A stretch of DNA of 64,000 nt from Arthrobacter sp. RIT-PI-e (GTDB taxonomy: Bacteria > Actinomycetota > Actinomycetes > Actinomycetales > Micrococcaceae), in assembly GCF_001187915.1 (NCBI RefSeq), contig NZ_LGIU01000085.1, positions 94,731-158,730 of the forward strand, written 5' to 3'. The notes beneath the pieces are model-generated. The model searched no databases. It was given only the letters and a program-made list of their open reading frames with translations, and was not told the DNA's origin. Each line of letters begins with the position of its first letter. The stretch's first letter is position 1. Below, in pieces: positions 24,249 to 34,112 of this stretch. Position numbers and translations under genes: made by a program.

Positions 24249-25307
24249 ATGGAAGCACTGCTCCACACCCTCCAGCCCCTCGCCGCCGTCCTCGGCGCCG
24301 TCCTCGTCGCGCTCGTCCTCGTCTGGTGCGCCCGTCGCCTGGTGCACCGGGTGCTGCGGGCCACGCCGGAGGTCCAGCTCGTCACCCGCAAGGCCAGTAA
24401 CCCCGCGCGCCTCGTGCTGGCCGCGCTGGGTGCACGCATAGCCCTGGGCCAGACGGCCGCCGGGGAGCCCTGGGCGGCCGTGGTGGACTACGCGCTGGTC
24501 CTGCTGCTGATCGGTTCGCTCGCCTGGTTCCTCGCCGTGGTGCTCGTCATCGTCGAGACGGTGGTCCTCTCCCGGTACGCGGCGGTCGCGCGCGACACCC
24601 GGCGGCTGAAGCGCCTCGAGACGCAGATCGTCCTGGCCCGGCGTATCGGGGTGGCGCTGGTCATCACCCTGGCGGTGGCCTCCGTGCTGCTGACCATCGA
24701 CGAGGTCCGGGCGCTCGGTGCCGGACTCCTCGCCTCCGCCGGTCTCATCTCGATCGTCGCCGGGCTCGCGGTGCAGAGCTCCCTCAGCAACGTCTTCGCC
24801 GGTGTCCAACTGGCCTTCACGGGAGCCATCCGGGTGGACGACGTCGTGGTGGTGGAGGAATCGATGGGGACGATCGAGGAGATCACCCTCACCTACGTGG
24901 TGGTGCAGGTCTGGGACGAACGCCGTATCATCCTGCCCTCCACCTACTTCACCAGCACGCCCTTCGAGAACTGGACCCGCCGCCGGTCCGAGCTCCTCGG
25001 GACCGTGGAGCTCGACCTCGACTGGCACGCTCCCGTCGCGGCGCTCAGGGAGCACCTCGACGGGATCCTGCAGAACTCGCCCCTGTGGGACGGCCGTACC
25101 GGGTCCCTCCAGGTGACGGGTGCCGTGGACGGCGTGGTCCGTGTGCGGATCCTCGTCAGCGCCGCCGACAGTGGTTCCCTCTGGGACCTGCGGTGCCAGA
25201 TCCGCGAGTCCATGGTCGGCCACCTCCAGGACGCGTACCCGGACGCCCTCCCGCGGCAGCGCTGGGAATCCGTGTCCTCGCCCCTTCCTCCACCCGCGGA
25301 GCGCTGA
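24249..25307 (+). CDS. MscS-family mechanosensitive channel
   Basis: A 352-residue inner-membrane protein with about four to five membrane segments. The pore-lining helix and beta domain of the MscS family are clear: LGAGLLASAGLISIVAGLAVQSSLSNVFAGVQLAF then IRVDDVVVVEESMGTIEEITLTYVVVQVWDERRIILPSTYF. Such channels release solutes on osmotic downshift, though many paralogs have special gating. The ATG at 24249 gives the N-terminus before the first helix, with GGAAG 8 nt upstream. A longer frame from 24150 adds only low-complexity sequence. Confidence 0.92.
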   Translation: MEALLHTLQPLAAVLGAVLVALVLVWCARRLVHRVLRATPEVQLVTRKASNPARLVLAALGARIALGQTAAGEPWAAVVDYALVLLLIGSLAWFLAVVLVIVETVVLSRYAAVARDTRRLKRLETQIVLARRIGVALVITLAVASVLLTIDEVRALGAGLLASAGLISIVAGLAVQSSLSNVFAGVQLAFTGAIRVDDVVVVEESMGTIEEITLTYVVVQVWDERRIILPSTYFTSTPFENWTRRRSELLGTVELDLDWHAPVAALREHLDGILQNSPLWDGRTGSLQVTGAVDGVVRVRILVSAADSGSLWDLRCQIRESMVGHLQDAYPDALPRQRWESVSSPLPPPAER

Positions 25308-25443
25308 CCAGGATGCGCCACGACATCAGGGAGACGCCCACGGATGGTGTTACCCAGTAGGCTGAGGCGCGGCGGTCTTCTCACCCGCCATGCCGCCGGT
25401 TCTGGTCCGACCGGTGTGGACACTCATTCGAACAGGTAGTGGC

Positions 25444-27510
25444 ATGAGCATGGGGATGCAGAGCGTCGCGGCGAAACTGGCAGGTCTTCCTCCGGCGATC
25501 CTCCATGTGGTCTTCGCCCTCGCGCTGATCGTCGCCGGCCTGACAGGTCGCGTCACCAATCTGGAAGCCTCCGGCCTGGCCCTGGTCTGGCCCGCAGCCG
25601 GAGCCAGCTTCCTCTGGGGGCTCTGGGCGCTGCGGACCCGTGGCGATTTCCTCCTGGCGCTCGCCGTCACCGTACCGCTCATCACCCTGGTCAACCACCT
25701 CACCGGTCTCGATCTGCTGCTCTCGGCCGCCGTCGCCGTCGGGAACACGGTCCAGACCGCCGTGGCCACCCAGCTGTTCCGGAAGCTCGTACCGGATCTC
25801 ACCGTGCGGACGGTGGGTGAGTTCTTCCGGCTGGGAGTCACGGCGCTCGTCTCCTGCACCGTCGGCGCGCTGTTCCTCGTGGCAGGGAGCGCCGTGGACG
25901 GCATGGCCGAACCCTTCGCGGTGTTCATCCCCTGGCTCGTGCGCCACTCCGTCTCGCTGACCGCTCTGGGAGCCCTCGGCATCGTGCTGGTGACATACCT
26001 CCGTTCGGCGAGCAGGTACGAGCCGCGAGCCGCACTCACCAGGCCGCAGATCGTCGAATACGCGGCGCTCGCAGTGACCTCAGCCGTGGTGTACACCGCC
26101 ACGTTCGGCTCCAGCGTCGCCCTGCCGATCGCCTACACCACCATCCCCGCCCACATGTGGGCGGGACTCCGGCTGAAATCCGGCTGGGCCATGGTGTACG
26201 GGGTGGCCTGCGGGGCGTTCCTCGTCTTCTTCACCCTGCGTGACCTCGGGCCCTTCCAGGACCTGGCGGACGACACCGCCGCCTACGTGGCGCAGTCCTT
26301 CATGTTCATCGCCTTCTCGCTCTCCGCCGTCCTCGCCCTGAGCATGGACGAGCGACGACGGTTGATCGACCGGCTGTCCGCGGCGAACCAGGAGGCCCAG
26401 GCCTCCGCCGAGCTCCGCGACCTCGTGATCTCCAAGATGAACGACGGCGTGTTCGTGGCGGGCCCGGACCAGCGCCTGCTGTTCCAGAACGCGACGAGCG
26501 CTCGCTGGCTGGGCCCCGTGGGGGCGCCCGGCACGGGTCTGTTCCAGGGCCTGGAGGTCTCCACGAGTGACGGCAGGCCTCTGGAGGACCACGACAACCC
26601 GCTCCTCCTGGCGCTCCGGGGTGTGGTGACGGAGCGGATGGACCTGGACGTCGGTGACGGTTCGGGCAGGCTGCTCCATCTCTCCGTGGATGCCGTCCCG
26701 CTGCCCGGAGGCCGGGGTGCGGTCGTGGTGGCCCGCAATGTCACGAACGAGCGGGTGCAGCAGCGGGACCTCAGCCGGTTCGCCTCCGTGGTGGCCCATG
26801 ACCTCCTCACGCCCCTCACCGTGTTCGACGGCTGGCTGGAGCTACTGGAGGACCCGGACCTCCCGGTGGCCGAGCAGCAGGCCAGCATCGAGCGTCTGCA
26901 GCAGGCCAGTCGACGCATGCGGGCACAGATCCGCAACCTCCTGGCCTACAGCCTGGCCAAGGAGGAGAAGGTCATCGCCGCGCGGCTGGACGTCGAGGTG
27001 GTGGTGCAGGGCATCATCGATCTGCGGACGGCACTCCCGGGGACGCAGTCGGCTCCCGTCCGCTTCACGGTGGATGCACCACATCCCGTGTACGCGGACG
27101 AACGGCTCTTCCTCCAGCTCATGGAGAACCTCGTGGGCAACGCGATGAAGTACGGGCGCGTTGACGGCACGGGGGAGGTGACCGTCACCACGTCGGTGGA
27201 CGAGGCGAGCGGCAGGACGCTCGTGCACGTGGCGGACAACGGCATCGGCATCCCGGAGGCGGACCTGGATCGCGTCTTCGAGGAGTTCCACCGCTCGGAG
27301 AACGGGCTGCGGCAGGCCACGGGAACCGGGCTGGGACTCGCCATCTGCCGCCGCATCGCCGAGAGCCACGGGGGAGCGATCAGCGTGCGGAATCGTGCGA
27401 CGGGTGGGGCGCAGTTCACCGTGTGCCTCCCGGGGGGGCCGGAGCAGCGGCCCGAGGGCGTACCCCTGGTGGATGCCCTGCAGCCCACCCTTCCGGCCGC
27501 CCGCAGCTGA
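25444..27510 (+). CDS. MASE1-type sensor histidine kinase
   Basis: A 688-residue membrane histidine kinase. Residues about 10-300 hold eight hydrophobic segments of the MASE1 type (HVVFALALIVAGLTGRVTNLEASGLALVWPAAGASFLWGLWAL at the front). A PAS-like region covers about 320-430 (ISKMNDGVFVAGPDQRLLFQNATSARWLG). The HisKA H-box is VVAHDLLTPLT (His452). The ATPase domain has the N box LMENLVGNAMKYG, G1 VADNGIGIP and G2 TGTGLGLAICRRI. No response regulator adjoins it, so its partner is elsewhere. The stimulus is unknown. The start is the ATG at 25444. Confidence 0.92.
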   Translation: MSMGMQSVAAKLAGLPPAILHVVFALALIVAGLTGRVTNLEASGLALVWPAAGASFLWGLWALRTRGDFLLALAVTVPLITLVNHLTGLDLLLSAAVAVGNTVQTAVATQLFRKLVPDLTVRTVGEFFRLGVTALVSCTVGALFLVAGSAVDGMAEPFAVFIPWLVRHSVSLTALGALGIVLVTYLRSASRYEPRAALTRPQIVEYAALAVTSAVVYTATFGSSVALPIAYTTIPAHMWAGLRLKSGWAMVYGVACGAFLVFFTLRDLGPFQDLADDTAAYVAQSFMFIAFSLSAVLALSMDERRRLIDRLSAANQEAQASAELRDLVISKMNDGVFVAGPDQRLLFQNATSARWLGPVGAPGTGLFQGLEVSTSDGRPLEDHDNPLLLALRGVVTERMDLDVGDGSGRLLHLSVDAVPLPGGRGAVVVARNVTNERVQQRDLSRFASVVAHDLLTPLTVFDGWLELLEDPDLPVAEQQASIERLQQASRRMRAQIRNLLAYSLAKEEKVIAARLDVEVVVQGIIDLRTALPGTQSAPVRFTVDAPHPVYADERLFLQLMENLVGNAMKYGRVDGTGEVTVTTSVDEASGRTLVHVADNGIGIPEADLDRVFEEFHRSENGLRQATGTGLGLAICRRIAESHGGAISVRNRATGGAQFTVCLPGGPEQRPEGVPLVDALQPTLPAARS

Positions 27511-27527
27511 TCAGCCGCGCCCGACCC

Positions 27528-28601
27528 CTACCGCGGGTACAGCTTCGGGGATCCGGACCTGCCCCTGCCGGACCGCAGTCCGGAGAGGACGGCGGCCATC
27601 GCCCCGCGTGAGGAGTGCCGGGCCTCCCAGCCCAGTTCCGTGCGGGCCCTCGTGGTGTCCATGACCGGGCTCAGGGCGGCCATGTCGATCCACCCCGGGT
27701 CCGTGCGCTGGATCCCCAGGCTCCAGCTCACGGCCACGAGTGCCCGGAGGGGCGCGACGGGGATGGTCAGGACCCGGCGGGCCCCCAGCAGGTCCGCCAC
27801 CCGGGCCGGAGTGAACTCCGGTTCGGCGGCGATGTTGAAGGCGCCCGAGGCGCGGCGTGCCACCACGCGCCAGTAGGCATCCGCGACGTCCTCGGCATGC
27901 ACCGCCTGGAAGATGAAGGCACCGGGGACCGGGAGGAGCGGTAGGGGGACACGGCCCAGGGGGAACTTTGGCACCAGCGGACCCAGGAAGTAGCGGCCGA
28001 TCTCGCTGCCGGCCTGCTCCTGGAAGATCAGGCCGGGGCGCAGCCGGGCCACCCGGATCTCGGGGTGTGCCTGCTCGAAGGTGTCCAGCAGGCGCTCCTG
28101 CTCAGCCTTGTGCCGGCTGTAGTGCGAGGACCCGATGCCTCTCGTGGGCCAGCTCTCGTCCTTCCGTACGTCCTTGTCCGACGGCGAGTAGGCGCCCACG
28201 GAGGAGGCGCAGACCACGTGCCCCACGCCTGCTGCGGCGGCGGCGCCGAGCACATTGGCGGTACCGGTGACGTTGGTGCGGGGCATCGCGGCCTCGTCGC
28301 GGTTCGGCTGGATGGCCCAGGCGAGGTGGATCACGGCGTCCACACCGGTGAGCGTGAGCGTCAATTCTTCCCGGCCGGCGTCCGTGCCGATGTCGATCCC
28401 GTACCACTCGACGCCGTCGTACGGTTCCTTCGAGGTGTCCGGGACGGTGCGGGCGACGCCGGTGATCGAGATTCCACCGGTGTCCTCCGCGGTGTCGTAC
28501 CCTGATCGCTGGATCGCCTCGCGATCACGGGCGGCGCGCCGGAGACGTGCGAGGACTGCGGTGCCGACATTTCCGGTGGCTCCGATGACAGCGATTCTCA
28601 T
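27528..28601 (-). CDS. NAD-dependent epimerase/dehydratase (extended SDR)
   Basis: A 357-residue extended short-chain dehydrogenase/reductase. The cofactor loop is GATGNVGTAV at residue 8. The catalytic serine region is CASSVGAYSPSD and the Tyr-Lys pair is YSRHK. The rest follows the NDP-sugar epimerase plan (ALSPVMDTTRARTELGWEARHSS near the end). The substrate is not clear. It converges on the histidine kinase gene and its start faces the YihY gene. The start codon ATG lies after an AGGAGAACTC sequence. Confidence 0.9.
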   Translation of the reverse strand: MRIAVIGATGNVGTAVLARLRRAARDREAIQRSGYDTAEDTGGISITGVARTVPDTSKEPYDGVEWYGIDIGTDAGREELTLTLTGVDAVIHLAWAIQPNRDEAAMPRTNVTGTANVLGAAAAAGVGHVVCASSVGAYSPSDKDVRKDESWPTRGIGSSHYSRHKAEQERLLDTFEQAHPEIRVARLRPGLIFQEQAGSEIGRYFLGPLVPKFPLGRVPLPLLPVPGAFIFQAVHAEDVADAYWRVVARRASGAFNIAAEPEFTPARVADLLGARRVLTIPVAPLRALVAVSWSLGIQRTDPGWIDMAALSPVMDTTRARTELGWEARHSSRGAMAAVLSGLRSGRGRSGSPKLYPR

Positions 28602-28738
28602 GAGTTCTCCTGAAGGGTGGGTGGCCGCTGTGGCCGGACGACGCTGGACTACTAAGTAACCTTATGGTGCAGTGGAGCGAGACGACAGAAATATTCAGGA
28701 CCCGGGGGACCGTCCGGGGGCCGGACCAGGAGACATGC

Positions 28739-29830
28739 ATGAGCAGCACCGACAAGCACAAGAGCAGCCCGCAGAGCGAGGCGGGCAAGAAGGCGAAGAA
28801 CGCCCCCGACCCCAACGATCCGCGGAAGCCGGACGGCCCGTCGGAGGTCAGGAAGCCTGCCTGGAAGTACGTGTTCAAGCGGACGGTGGCCGAGTTCGGC
28901 AAGGACAAGTGCACCGATCTCGCCGCGGGTCTGACGTACTACGCCGTCCTCGCGATCTTCCCGGGCATCCTGGCCCTGCTCTCGCTCCTCGGACTCTTCG
29001 GACAGGCGCAATCCACCACCGATGCGGTGCTGGACATCATCGGCGAATTCGCGCCTCCCGAGGCCATCAGTACGCTCGAGGGCCCGATCGCGAACCTCGC
29101 CGCCAACCAGGCCGCCGGTCTGACGTTCGTGATCGGTCTCGTCGGTGCCATCTGGTCCGCCTCCGGATACGTCAACGCGTTCTCCCGCGCCATGAATCGG
29201 GTGTACGAGGTGGAGGAGGGGCGCCCCTTCATCAAGCTGCGCCCGCAGATGCTCCTGGTCACCGTCGTGGTGCTGATCCTCATCGTGATCATGGGTCTCC
29301 TGCTGGTGCTCACCGGCCCGGTGGCCCAGGCCGTGGGCGATGCCATCGGCATCGGCTCGACGGCGGTGATGATCTGGGACATCGCCAAGTGGCCCGTCAT
29401 GGTGTTCTTCGCCGTGCTGATGATCGCCACCCTCTACTACGGCACGCCCAACATCCAGCAGCCCAAGTTCCGCTGGATGAGTCTCGGTGGCTTCATCGCC
29501 CTCCTGGTGCTTGCCATCACCACGGCCGGGTTCTCGCTGTACGTCGCGAACTCCGACAGCTACCAGGCCACCTACGGCGCCATCGCCGGCGTGGTCATCC
29601 TCCTCCTGTGGATCTGGCTGGCCAACCTCTCGTTGCTCTTCGGGGCCGAGTTCGACGCCGAGATGGAGCGCGGCCGCCAGCTGCAGGGCGGCATCGAGGC
29701 TGAGGACACCATCCAGCTGCCTCCCCGCGATACGAAGGCCGCGGAGAAGACGCACGAGAAGCAGCTCGCACTCGTCAACGACGGCCGCGAGCTGCGCGAG
29801 AAGTACGAGCGGGAGTCGATGAACAGCTGA
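28739..29830 (+). CDS. YihY/BrkB family inner-membrane protein
   Basis: A 363-residue membrane protein of the YihY family. A 45-residue polar N-terminus leads to FKRTVAEFGKDKCTDLAAGLTYYAVLAIFPGILALLSLLGLF, the family signature, and five more membrane segments with GAIWSASGYVNAFSRAMNRVYEVEEGRPF and LLLWIWLANLSLLFGAEFDAE. A charged tail follows. YihY was once named RNase BN in error, and its real role is unsettled. The ATG at 28739 has AGGAG 7 nt upstream. A strong terminator follows its stop. Confidence 0.92.
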   Translation: MSSTDKHKSSPQSEAGKKAKNAPDPNDPRKPDGPSEVRKPAWKYVFKRTVAEFGKDKCTDLAAGLTYYAVLAIFPGILALLSLLGLFGQAQSTTDAVLDIIGEFAPPEAISTLEGPIANLAANQAAGLTFVIGLVGAIWSASGYVNAFSRAMNRVYEVEEGRPFIKLRPQMLLVTVVVLILIVIMGLLLVLTGPVAQAVGDAIGIGSTAVMIWDIAKWPVMVFFAVLMIATLYYGTPNIQQPKFRWMSLGGFIALLVLAITTAGFSLYVANSDSYQATYGAIAGVVILLLWIWLANLSLLFGAEFDAEMERGRQLQGGIEAEDTIQLPPRDTKAAEKTHEKQLALVNDGRELREKYERESMNS

Positions 29831-29848
29831 TCCTGCATCTCTCACCAT

Positions 29849-29882
29849 GGAAGGCCCGGACACTCAGGTGTCCGGGCCTTCC
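29849..29882 (+). terminator. Rho-independent-type terminator after the YihY gene
   Basis: A perfect 15-bp stem (GGAAGGCCCGGACAC and its complement) with loop TCAG lies 18 bp after the stop codon. Confidence 0.88.
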
Positions 29883-29909
29883 GTCGGTCCGCGGTCCTAG
29901 ACTGGCACC

Positions 29910-30920
29910 ATGTCCGACACACAGCAGTCAGCTGACTCAGCGCACAGCACCAAGGGTTCGTACGTGACCTCCGGCCAGGAGTTCAACCGCGACAGCCAGT
30001 ACATCCAGACGCGGATCACGCGCGACGCCGTGGACGGTTTCCCGGTGGAGGCGGGCCGCTACCGGCTCATCGCCGCCCGCGCCTGCCCCTGGGCCAACCG
30101 CACCATCATCGTGCGGCGCCTCCTCGGGCTCGAGGACGCGATCTCCCTCGGCACCCCCGGCCCCACCCACGACAGCCGGTCCTGGACCTTCGACCTGGAC
30201 CCGGACGGCCGCGACCCGGTGCTCGGGATCGAGCGGCTGCAGGAGGCGTTCTTCAAGCGGGACCCCGACTACTCCCGCGGCATCACCGTCCCGGCCGTCG
30301 TGGACACCACCACCGGCGCCGTGGTCACCAACGACTTCCCCCGGATCACCCTGGACTTCTCGAGCGAGTGGAAGGAGTTCCAGCGCGAGGGCGCACCGGA
30401 GCTCTACCCGGAAGCGCTCCGTGAGGAGATCGACACCGTGAACAAGCGGGTGTTCACCGAGGTGAACAACGGCGTGTACCGCTGCGGGTTCGCCGGGTCG
30501 CAGGAGGCGTACGAGGCCGCCTACGACCGCTTGTTCACGGCGCTGGACTGGCTCGAGGACCGCCTGAGCGCGCAGCGGTTCCTGGTGGGGGACACCATCA
30601 CCGAGGCCGACGTCCGCCTGTTCACCACGCTGGTGAGGTTCGACGCCGTCTACCACGGGCACTTCAAGTGCAACCGGAACAAGCTCACGGAGATGCCCGC
30701 ACTCTGGGGCTACGCACGCGACCTGTTCCAGACACCGGGCTTCGGCGACACGATCGACTTCGAGCAGATCAAGCAGCACTACTACATCGTGCACGAGGAC
30801 ATCAATCCCACGGGGATCGTCCCCAAGGGCCCCGATCTGTCCGGCTGGACCACCTCCCACGGGCGGGAGTCCCTCGGCGGGCGGCCTTTCGGGAACGGTA
30901 CGGCGCCCGCAGCGGTCTGA
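29910..30920 (+). CDS. Glutathionyl-hydroquinone reductase-like protein (GST superfamily, Xi class)
   Basis: A 336-residue GST-superfamily enzyme. The active cysteine is in AARACPWANRT (Cys59), the CPWA motif of Xi-class glutathionyl-hydroquinone reductases. The helical C-domain has VNNGVYRCGFAGSQEAYEAAYDRLFTALDWLED and ADVRLFTTLVRFDAVYHGHFKCN. Known members remove thiol adducts from hydroquinones using glutathione. Actinobacteria usually rely on mycothiol instead, so the natural thiol may differ, which is inference. It is monocistronic between a terminator and the iron operon. Confidence 0.92.
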   Translation: MSDTQQSADSAHSTKGSYVTSGQEFNRDSQYIQTRITRDAVDGFPVEAGRYRLIAARACPWANRTIIVRRLLGLEDAISLGTPGPTHDSRSWTFDLDPDGRDPVLGIERLQEAFFKRDPDYSRGITVPAVVDTTTGAVVTNDFPRITLDFSSEWKEFQREGAPELYPEALREEIDTVNKRVFTEVNNGVYRCGFAGSQEAYEAAYDRLFTALDWLEDRLSAQRFLVGDTITEADVRLFTTLVRFDAVYHGHFKCNRNKLTEMPALWGYARDLFQTPGFGDTIDFEQIKQHYYIVHEDINPTGIVPKGPDLSGWTTSHGRESLGGRPFGNGTAPAAV

Positions 30921-30974
30921 CCGGGTGCTCCGCAGGCCCGGCGACCGCCGTGGCAGCGGGAGTCACCGAGTGGT

Positions 30975-31002
30975 GATTAGCGAACGAACTCGTTTCCTAA
31001 TC
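30975..31002. promoter_or_regulatory. 28-bp imperfect palindrome, probable operator
   Basis: The arms read GATTAG-2-AACGA-2-TCGTT-2-CTAATC, a symmetric dyad with 11 paired positions per side. It ends 10 bp before the DtxR-type box of the siderophore uptake operon. The length and symmetry fit a dimeric repressor or activator site other than DtxR. Confidence 0.6.
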
Positions 31003-31011
31003 ATCGGAAGC

Positions 31012-31030
31012 CTAGGCTAGCCTTACCTCA
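31012..31030. promoter_or_regulatory. DtxR/IdeR-type iron box
   Basis: CTAGGCTAGCCTTACCTCA agrees with the DtxR/IdeR consensus at about 14 of 19 positions and lies 28 bp before the first permease gene. It predicts repression of the four-gene operon when iron is plentiful. Confidence 0.82.
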
Positions 31031-31057
31031 GACCGATCGTCCGGCTGAGGAGGCACC

Positions 31058-32119
31058 ATGGCAGTCCAGGCCTCCGCCCTGCATCCGCCGCGCGCCACGG
31101 CGATCCCGGTCCGTCCCCGCCGGGTGCGTACCCGCCTGCCGGGGAAGCTCGCCCTCACGGCTCTCGTCCTGCTCGCCTGCTGCGTGGCGTCGCTCACCAT
31201 CGGTGCCCGCCCGATCAGCCCCGCCACCATGCTCCAGGCCCTCACGGCCTTCGACCCCTCCGACGGCGACCACGCCGTGGTGCTCTCACGCATTCCCCGG
31301 ACGGTGATCGGACTCCTCGTCGGGGCGGCCCGCGCGACGGCGGGCGCGGCCCTGCAGGGTGTGGCCCGCACCCCGCTGGCCGATCCCGGGATCCTCGGGA
31401 TCAATGCGGGGGCGGCGCTCGCCGTGGTGGCGGGCATCTACCTCTTCGGCGTCCAGGGGGCCTCCGGGTACATCTGGTTCGCCTTCGCCGGGGCGGGTGG
31501 CGCCGCCCTCGTGGTCTACGCCGTCGCGAGCCTGGGACGGGAGGGGGCCACCCCGGTCAAGCTCGCGCTGGCCGGCGCGGCGCTCGCCGCGGGCCTCGCG
31601 AGCCTGACCAACGGGGTCCTCGTGTCCAGCGAGGAGACCCTGGACCGTTTCCGGTTCTGGCAGGTGGGCACGCTCTCCGGTCGCGGCTGGGACGTCATCG
31701 GGACGGTCCTGCCGTTCATCGTGGTGGGTCTGCTCCTGACCCTGGCCCCCGGCCGGATCCTCAACGGACTGGCCCTCGGGGACGACGTCGCCCGCGGTCT
31801 CGGCCCGCGTGTGGGTCCCGCCCGCGCCGTCACGGCTCTCGGCGTCGTCCTCCTCTGCGGCGCTGCCCCGGCGGCCGCCGGACCCATCGCGTTCGTGGGG
31901 CTCGTGATCCCGCACCTGGTGCGCCTGGTGGTCGGCGCGGACTACCGCTGGATCCTCCCGTTCTCCGCCCTGCTCGGTCCGGTACTGCTCCTCGGCGCGG
32001 ATGTCCTGGGGCGCGTGATCCTGCCTCCCGGAGAGGTCCAGGTGGGTGTGATGACGGCGGTGGTGGGCGCGCCGGTGTTCATCTGGCTCGTGCGGCGCCG
32101 GACGTCGGTGCAGCTGTGA
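31058..32119 (+). CDS. Iron-siderophore ABC transporter permease (FecCD family, first subunit)
   Basis: A 353-residue FecCD-type permease with about nine to ten membrane helices. Family stretches include [47 protein letters not shown] near residue 75 and [30 protein letters not shown] with the ATPase-contact glycine loop. It forms the membrane channel with the next gene product. The stop overlaps the next start by 4 bp (GTGA), so translation is coupled. The GAGGAG-rich leader follows the iron box. Confidence 0.94.
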   Translation: MAVQASALHPPRATAIPVRPRRVRTRLPGKLALTALVLLACCVASLTIGARPISPATMLQALTAFDPSDGDHAVVLSRIPRTVIGLLVGAARATAGAALQGVARTPLADPGILGINAGAALAVVAGIYLFGVQGASGYIWFAFAGAGGAALVVYAVASLGREGATPVKLALAGAALAAGLASLTNGVLVSSEETLDRFRFWQVGTLSGRGWDVIGTVLPFIVVGLLLTLAPGRILNGLALGDDVARGLGPRVGPARAVTALGVVLLCGAAPAAAGPIAFVGLVIPHLVRLVVGADYRWILPFSALLGPVLLLGADVLGRVILPPGEVQVGVMTAVVGAPVFIWLVRRRTSVQL

Positions 32120-33195
32120 CCGAGGCCCCGGAGCGGACATCCACCACGCCACTGCCCGCTCCCGCTCCGGATTCCACGGCGCTCCTGGTCCGCGCGCGCT
32201 CCCGGAACCGCCGCAGGACCACCGCGTGCCTGGCGCTGGTGGCCGGTCTCGCGGTGATCCTGTTCGCCTGCAACGTGCTGCTCGGCTCCTACACGGTGAC
32301 CGTCCCCGACTTCTTCCGCATCCTCGGGGGTGCCGACATCCCCGGGGCCAGGTTCATCGTGCTCGAGAGCAAACTGCCCCGCACCGTGATCGGTCTGCTG
32401 ATCGGCGTCGCCTTCGGGATCGCCGGTGCCGTCTTCCAGACGATGCTGCGCAACCCGCTCGCGAGCCCGGACGTCATCGGCATCAGTTACGGTGCCAGCG
32501 CCTCCGCGGTCACCGCGATCGTGCTCTTCGGTGCGGCAGGGGGGGGGGTGTCGGTCGCGGCGCTGATCGGTGGTCTGGTGGTGGCCGCCGCCATCTACCT
32601 GATCTCCCGGCGCGGGGGAGTGGCCGGCTACCGGTTGATCCTCGTCGGCATCGGCTTCGGTGCCGTGCTCCACGCACTCGTCAGCTTCCTCATCACCCGC
32701 ACCGATCTCCGTACGGCGTCGCAGGCGGTGCTCTGGCTCAACGGATCGCTCAACTCCAGCACCTGGGACCGCGTCACCGTGCTGGTGGCGGCCCTCGTGG
32801 TCCTCCTGCCGGCCATCGCACTGCTCGCACGCACCCTGCACGGACTGGAACTGGGCGACGACGCCGCCGCGGGTCTCGGTCTGCGCGTGGAGGCGTCACG
32901 GCTGGGTCTGCTCTCCACCGCCGTGGCCCTCGCCGCGTTCGCCACCGCCGCTGCCGGGCCCGTGGCCTCCGTGGCCTTCCTGTCCGGGCCGATCGCGCGC
33001 CGGATCCTCGGGCGGCCCTCGCTCATGCTGGCCGGCTGGGTGGGTGCCGTGATCGTGCTCGGCGCGGATTTCGTCGCCTCGAACCTCGTCCCCGGGACCT
33101 CCCTGCCCGTGGGTGTGGTGACCGGGGCCCTCGGCGCACCGTTCCTGTTGTGGCTGCTGGCCACGGCGAACCGCTCGGGCCAGGGGGGTGGATGA
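32116..33195 (+). CDS. Iron-siderophore ABC transporter permease (FecCD family, second subunit)
   Basis: A 359-residue FecCD permease. The signature runs [44 protein letters not shown], and the EAA-like region is [17 protein letters not shown]. The start is GTG at 32116, overlapping the first permease. The stop overlaps the ATPase start by 4 bp (ATGA). A run of ten G at about 32541 lies inside the gene. The frame stays open across it and the local Gly-Gly-Gly is tolerable in a loop. Confidence 0.94.
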   Translation: MTEAPERTSTTPLPAPAPDSTALLVRARSRNRRRTTACLALVAGLAVILFACNVLLGSYTVTVPDFFRILGGADIPGARFIVLESKLPRTVIGLLIGVAFGIAGAVFQTMLRNPLASPDVIGISYGASASAVTAIVLFGAAGGGVSVAALIGGLVVAAAIYLISRRGGVAGYRLILVGIGFGAVLHALVSFLITRTDLRTASQAVLWLNGSLNSSTWDRVTVLVAALVVLLPAIALLARTLHGLELGDDAAAGLGLRVEASRLGLLSTAVALAAFATAAAGPVASVAFLSGPIARRILGRPSLMLAGWVGAVIVLGADFVASNLVPGTSLPVGVVTGALGAPFLLWLLATANRSGQGGG

Positions 33196-34112
33196 TGGCG
33201 GAGAACCGGGACCTGCGGCAGCACACGCTCGCGGCGGTGGACCTCACGCTGGCCTACGACGAGCGCACGGTGGTGGAGGAGCTGTCTCTGGAGCTGCCCG
33301 CCGGCCGGATCACGGTGATCGTGGGCGCGAACGCCTGCGGGAAGTCCACGCTGCTGCGCGGGCTCGCGCGCCTGCTCAAGCCCGCCCGTGGCGCGGTGGT
33401 GCTGGACGGCTCGGACATCCACACGCAGTCCACCAAGTCGGTGGCCCGGGTGCTGGGGCTCCTGCCCCAGACGCCGACGGCGCCGGACGGCATCAGCGTG
33501 GCGGACCTCGTGGGCCGCGGGCGGTACCCCCACCAGGGCTGGTTCCGCCAGTGGACGCCGGAGGACGACGCCGCCGTCGCCGGCGCGCTGGAAGCCACCG
33601 ACACACTGGGTCTCGCCGAGCGCACCGTGGACGAGCTCAGCGGCGGGCAGCGCCAGCGGGTGTGGATCGCGATGGCCCTGGCGCAGCAGACCGGGATCCT
33701 GCTGCTGGACGAGCCCACCACCTTCCTCGACGTAACGCACCAGATCGAGGTCCTGGACCTCATCACGGACCTCAACCGGCGTGCAGGCACCACGGTGGTC
33801 ATGGTGCTGCACGATCTCAACCTCGCCGCACGGTACGCGGACCACCTGATCGCCATGCGGTCGGGCCGGATCGTGGCCGAGGGTGCACCCGCGGACGTGG
33901 TGACGCAGGAGACCGTCTCCGGGGTCTTCGGCCTGGACTGCCGCGTCATCGAGGACCCGGTGTCCGGTACCCCGATGGTGGTCCCCGTAGGCCGTCACCA
34001 CGGGGCCCCGGACAGCCGACCCCAGCCCTCCCCGGGCGGCCACGAGGCCGCCCGGGGCTACCGACCCAACCCGCAGGACACCGTTCCTGCCCATGTGGAG
34101 GCAACATCATGA
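33192..34112 (+). CDS. Iron-siderophore ABC transporter ATP-binding protein
   Basis: A 306-residue ATPase of the FepC type. Walker A is GANACGKST, the Q-loop is [31 protein letters not shown], the signature is [17 protein letters not shown], Walker B is [12 protein letters not shown] and the switch is VLHDLN. The last 40 residues are a Pro-rich tail. It energises the two FecCD permeases encoded just before it, overlapping both neighbours by 4 bp (ATGA at each end). Confidence 0.95.
   Translation: MMAENRDLRQHTLAAVDLTLAYDERTVVEELSLELPAGRITVIVGANACGKSTLLRGLARLLKPARGAVVLDGSDIHTQSTKSVARVLGLLPQTPTAPDGISVADLVGRGRYPHQGWFRQWTPEDDAAVAGALEATDTLGLAERTVDELSGGQRQRVWIAMALAQQTGILLLDEPTTFLDVTHQIEVLDLITDLNRRAGTTVVMVLHDLNLAARYADHLIAMRSGRIVAEGAPADVVTQETVSGVFGLDCRVIEDPVSGTPMVVPVGRHHGAPDSRPQPSPGGHEAARGYRPNPQDTVPAHVEATS

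Noticed and set aside
32541..32552. Run of ten G inside the second FecCD permease as a frameshift
   Set aside because: The frame stays open to the normal stop that overlaps the ATPase gene, and family motifs occur on both sides, so the length is probably right.
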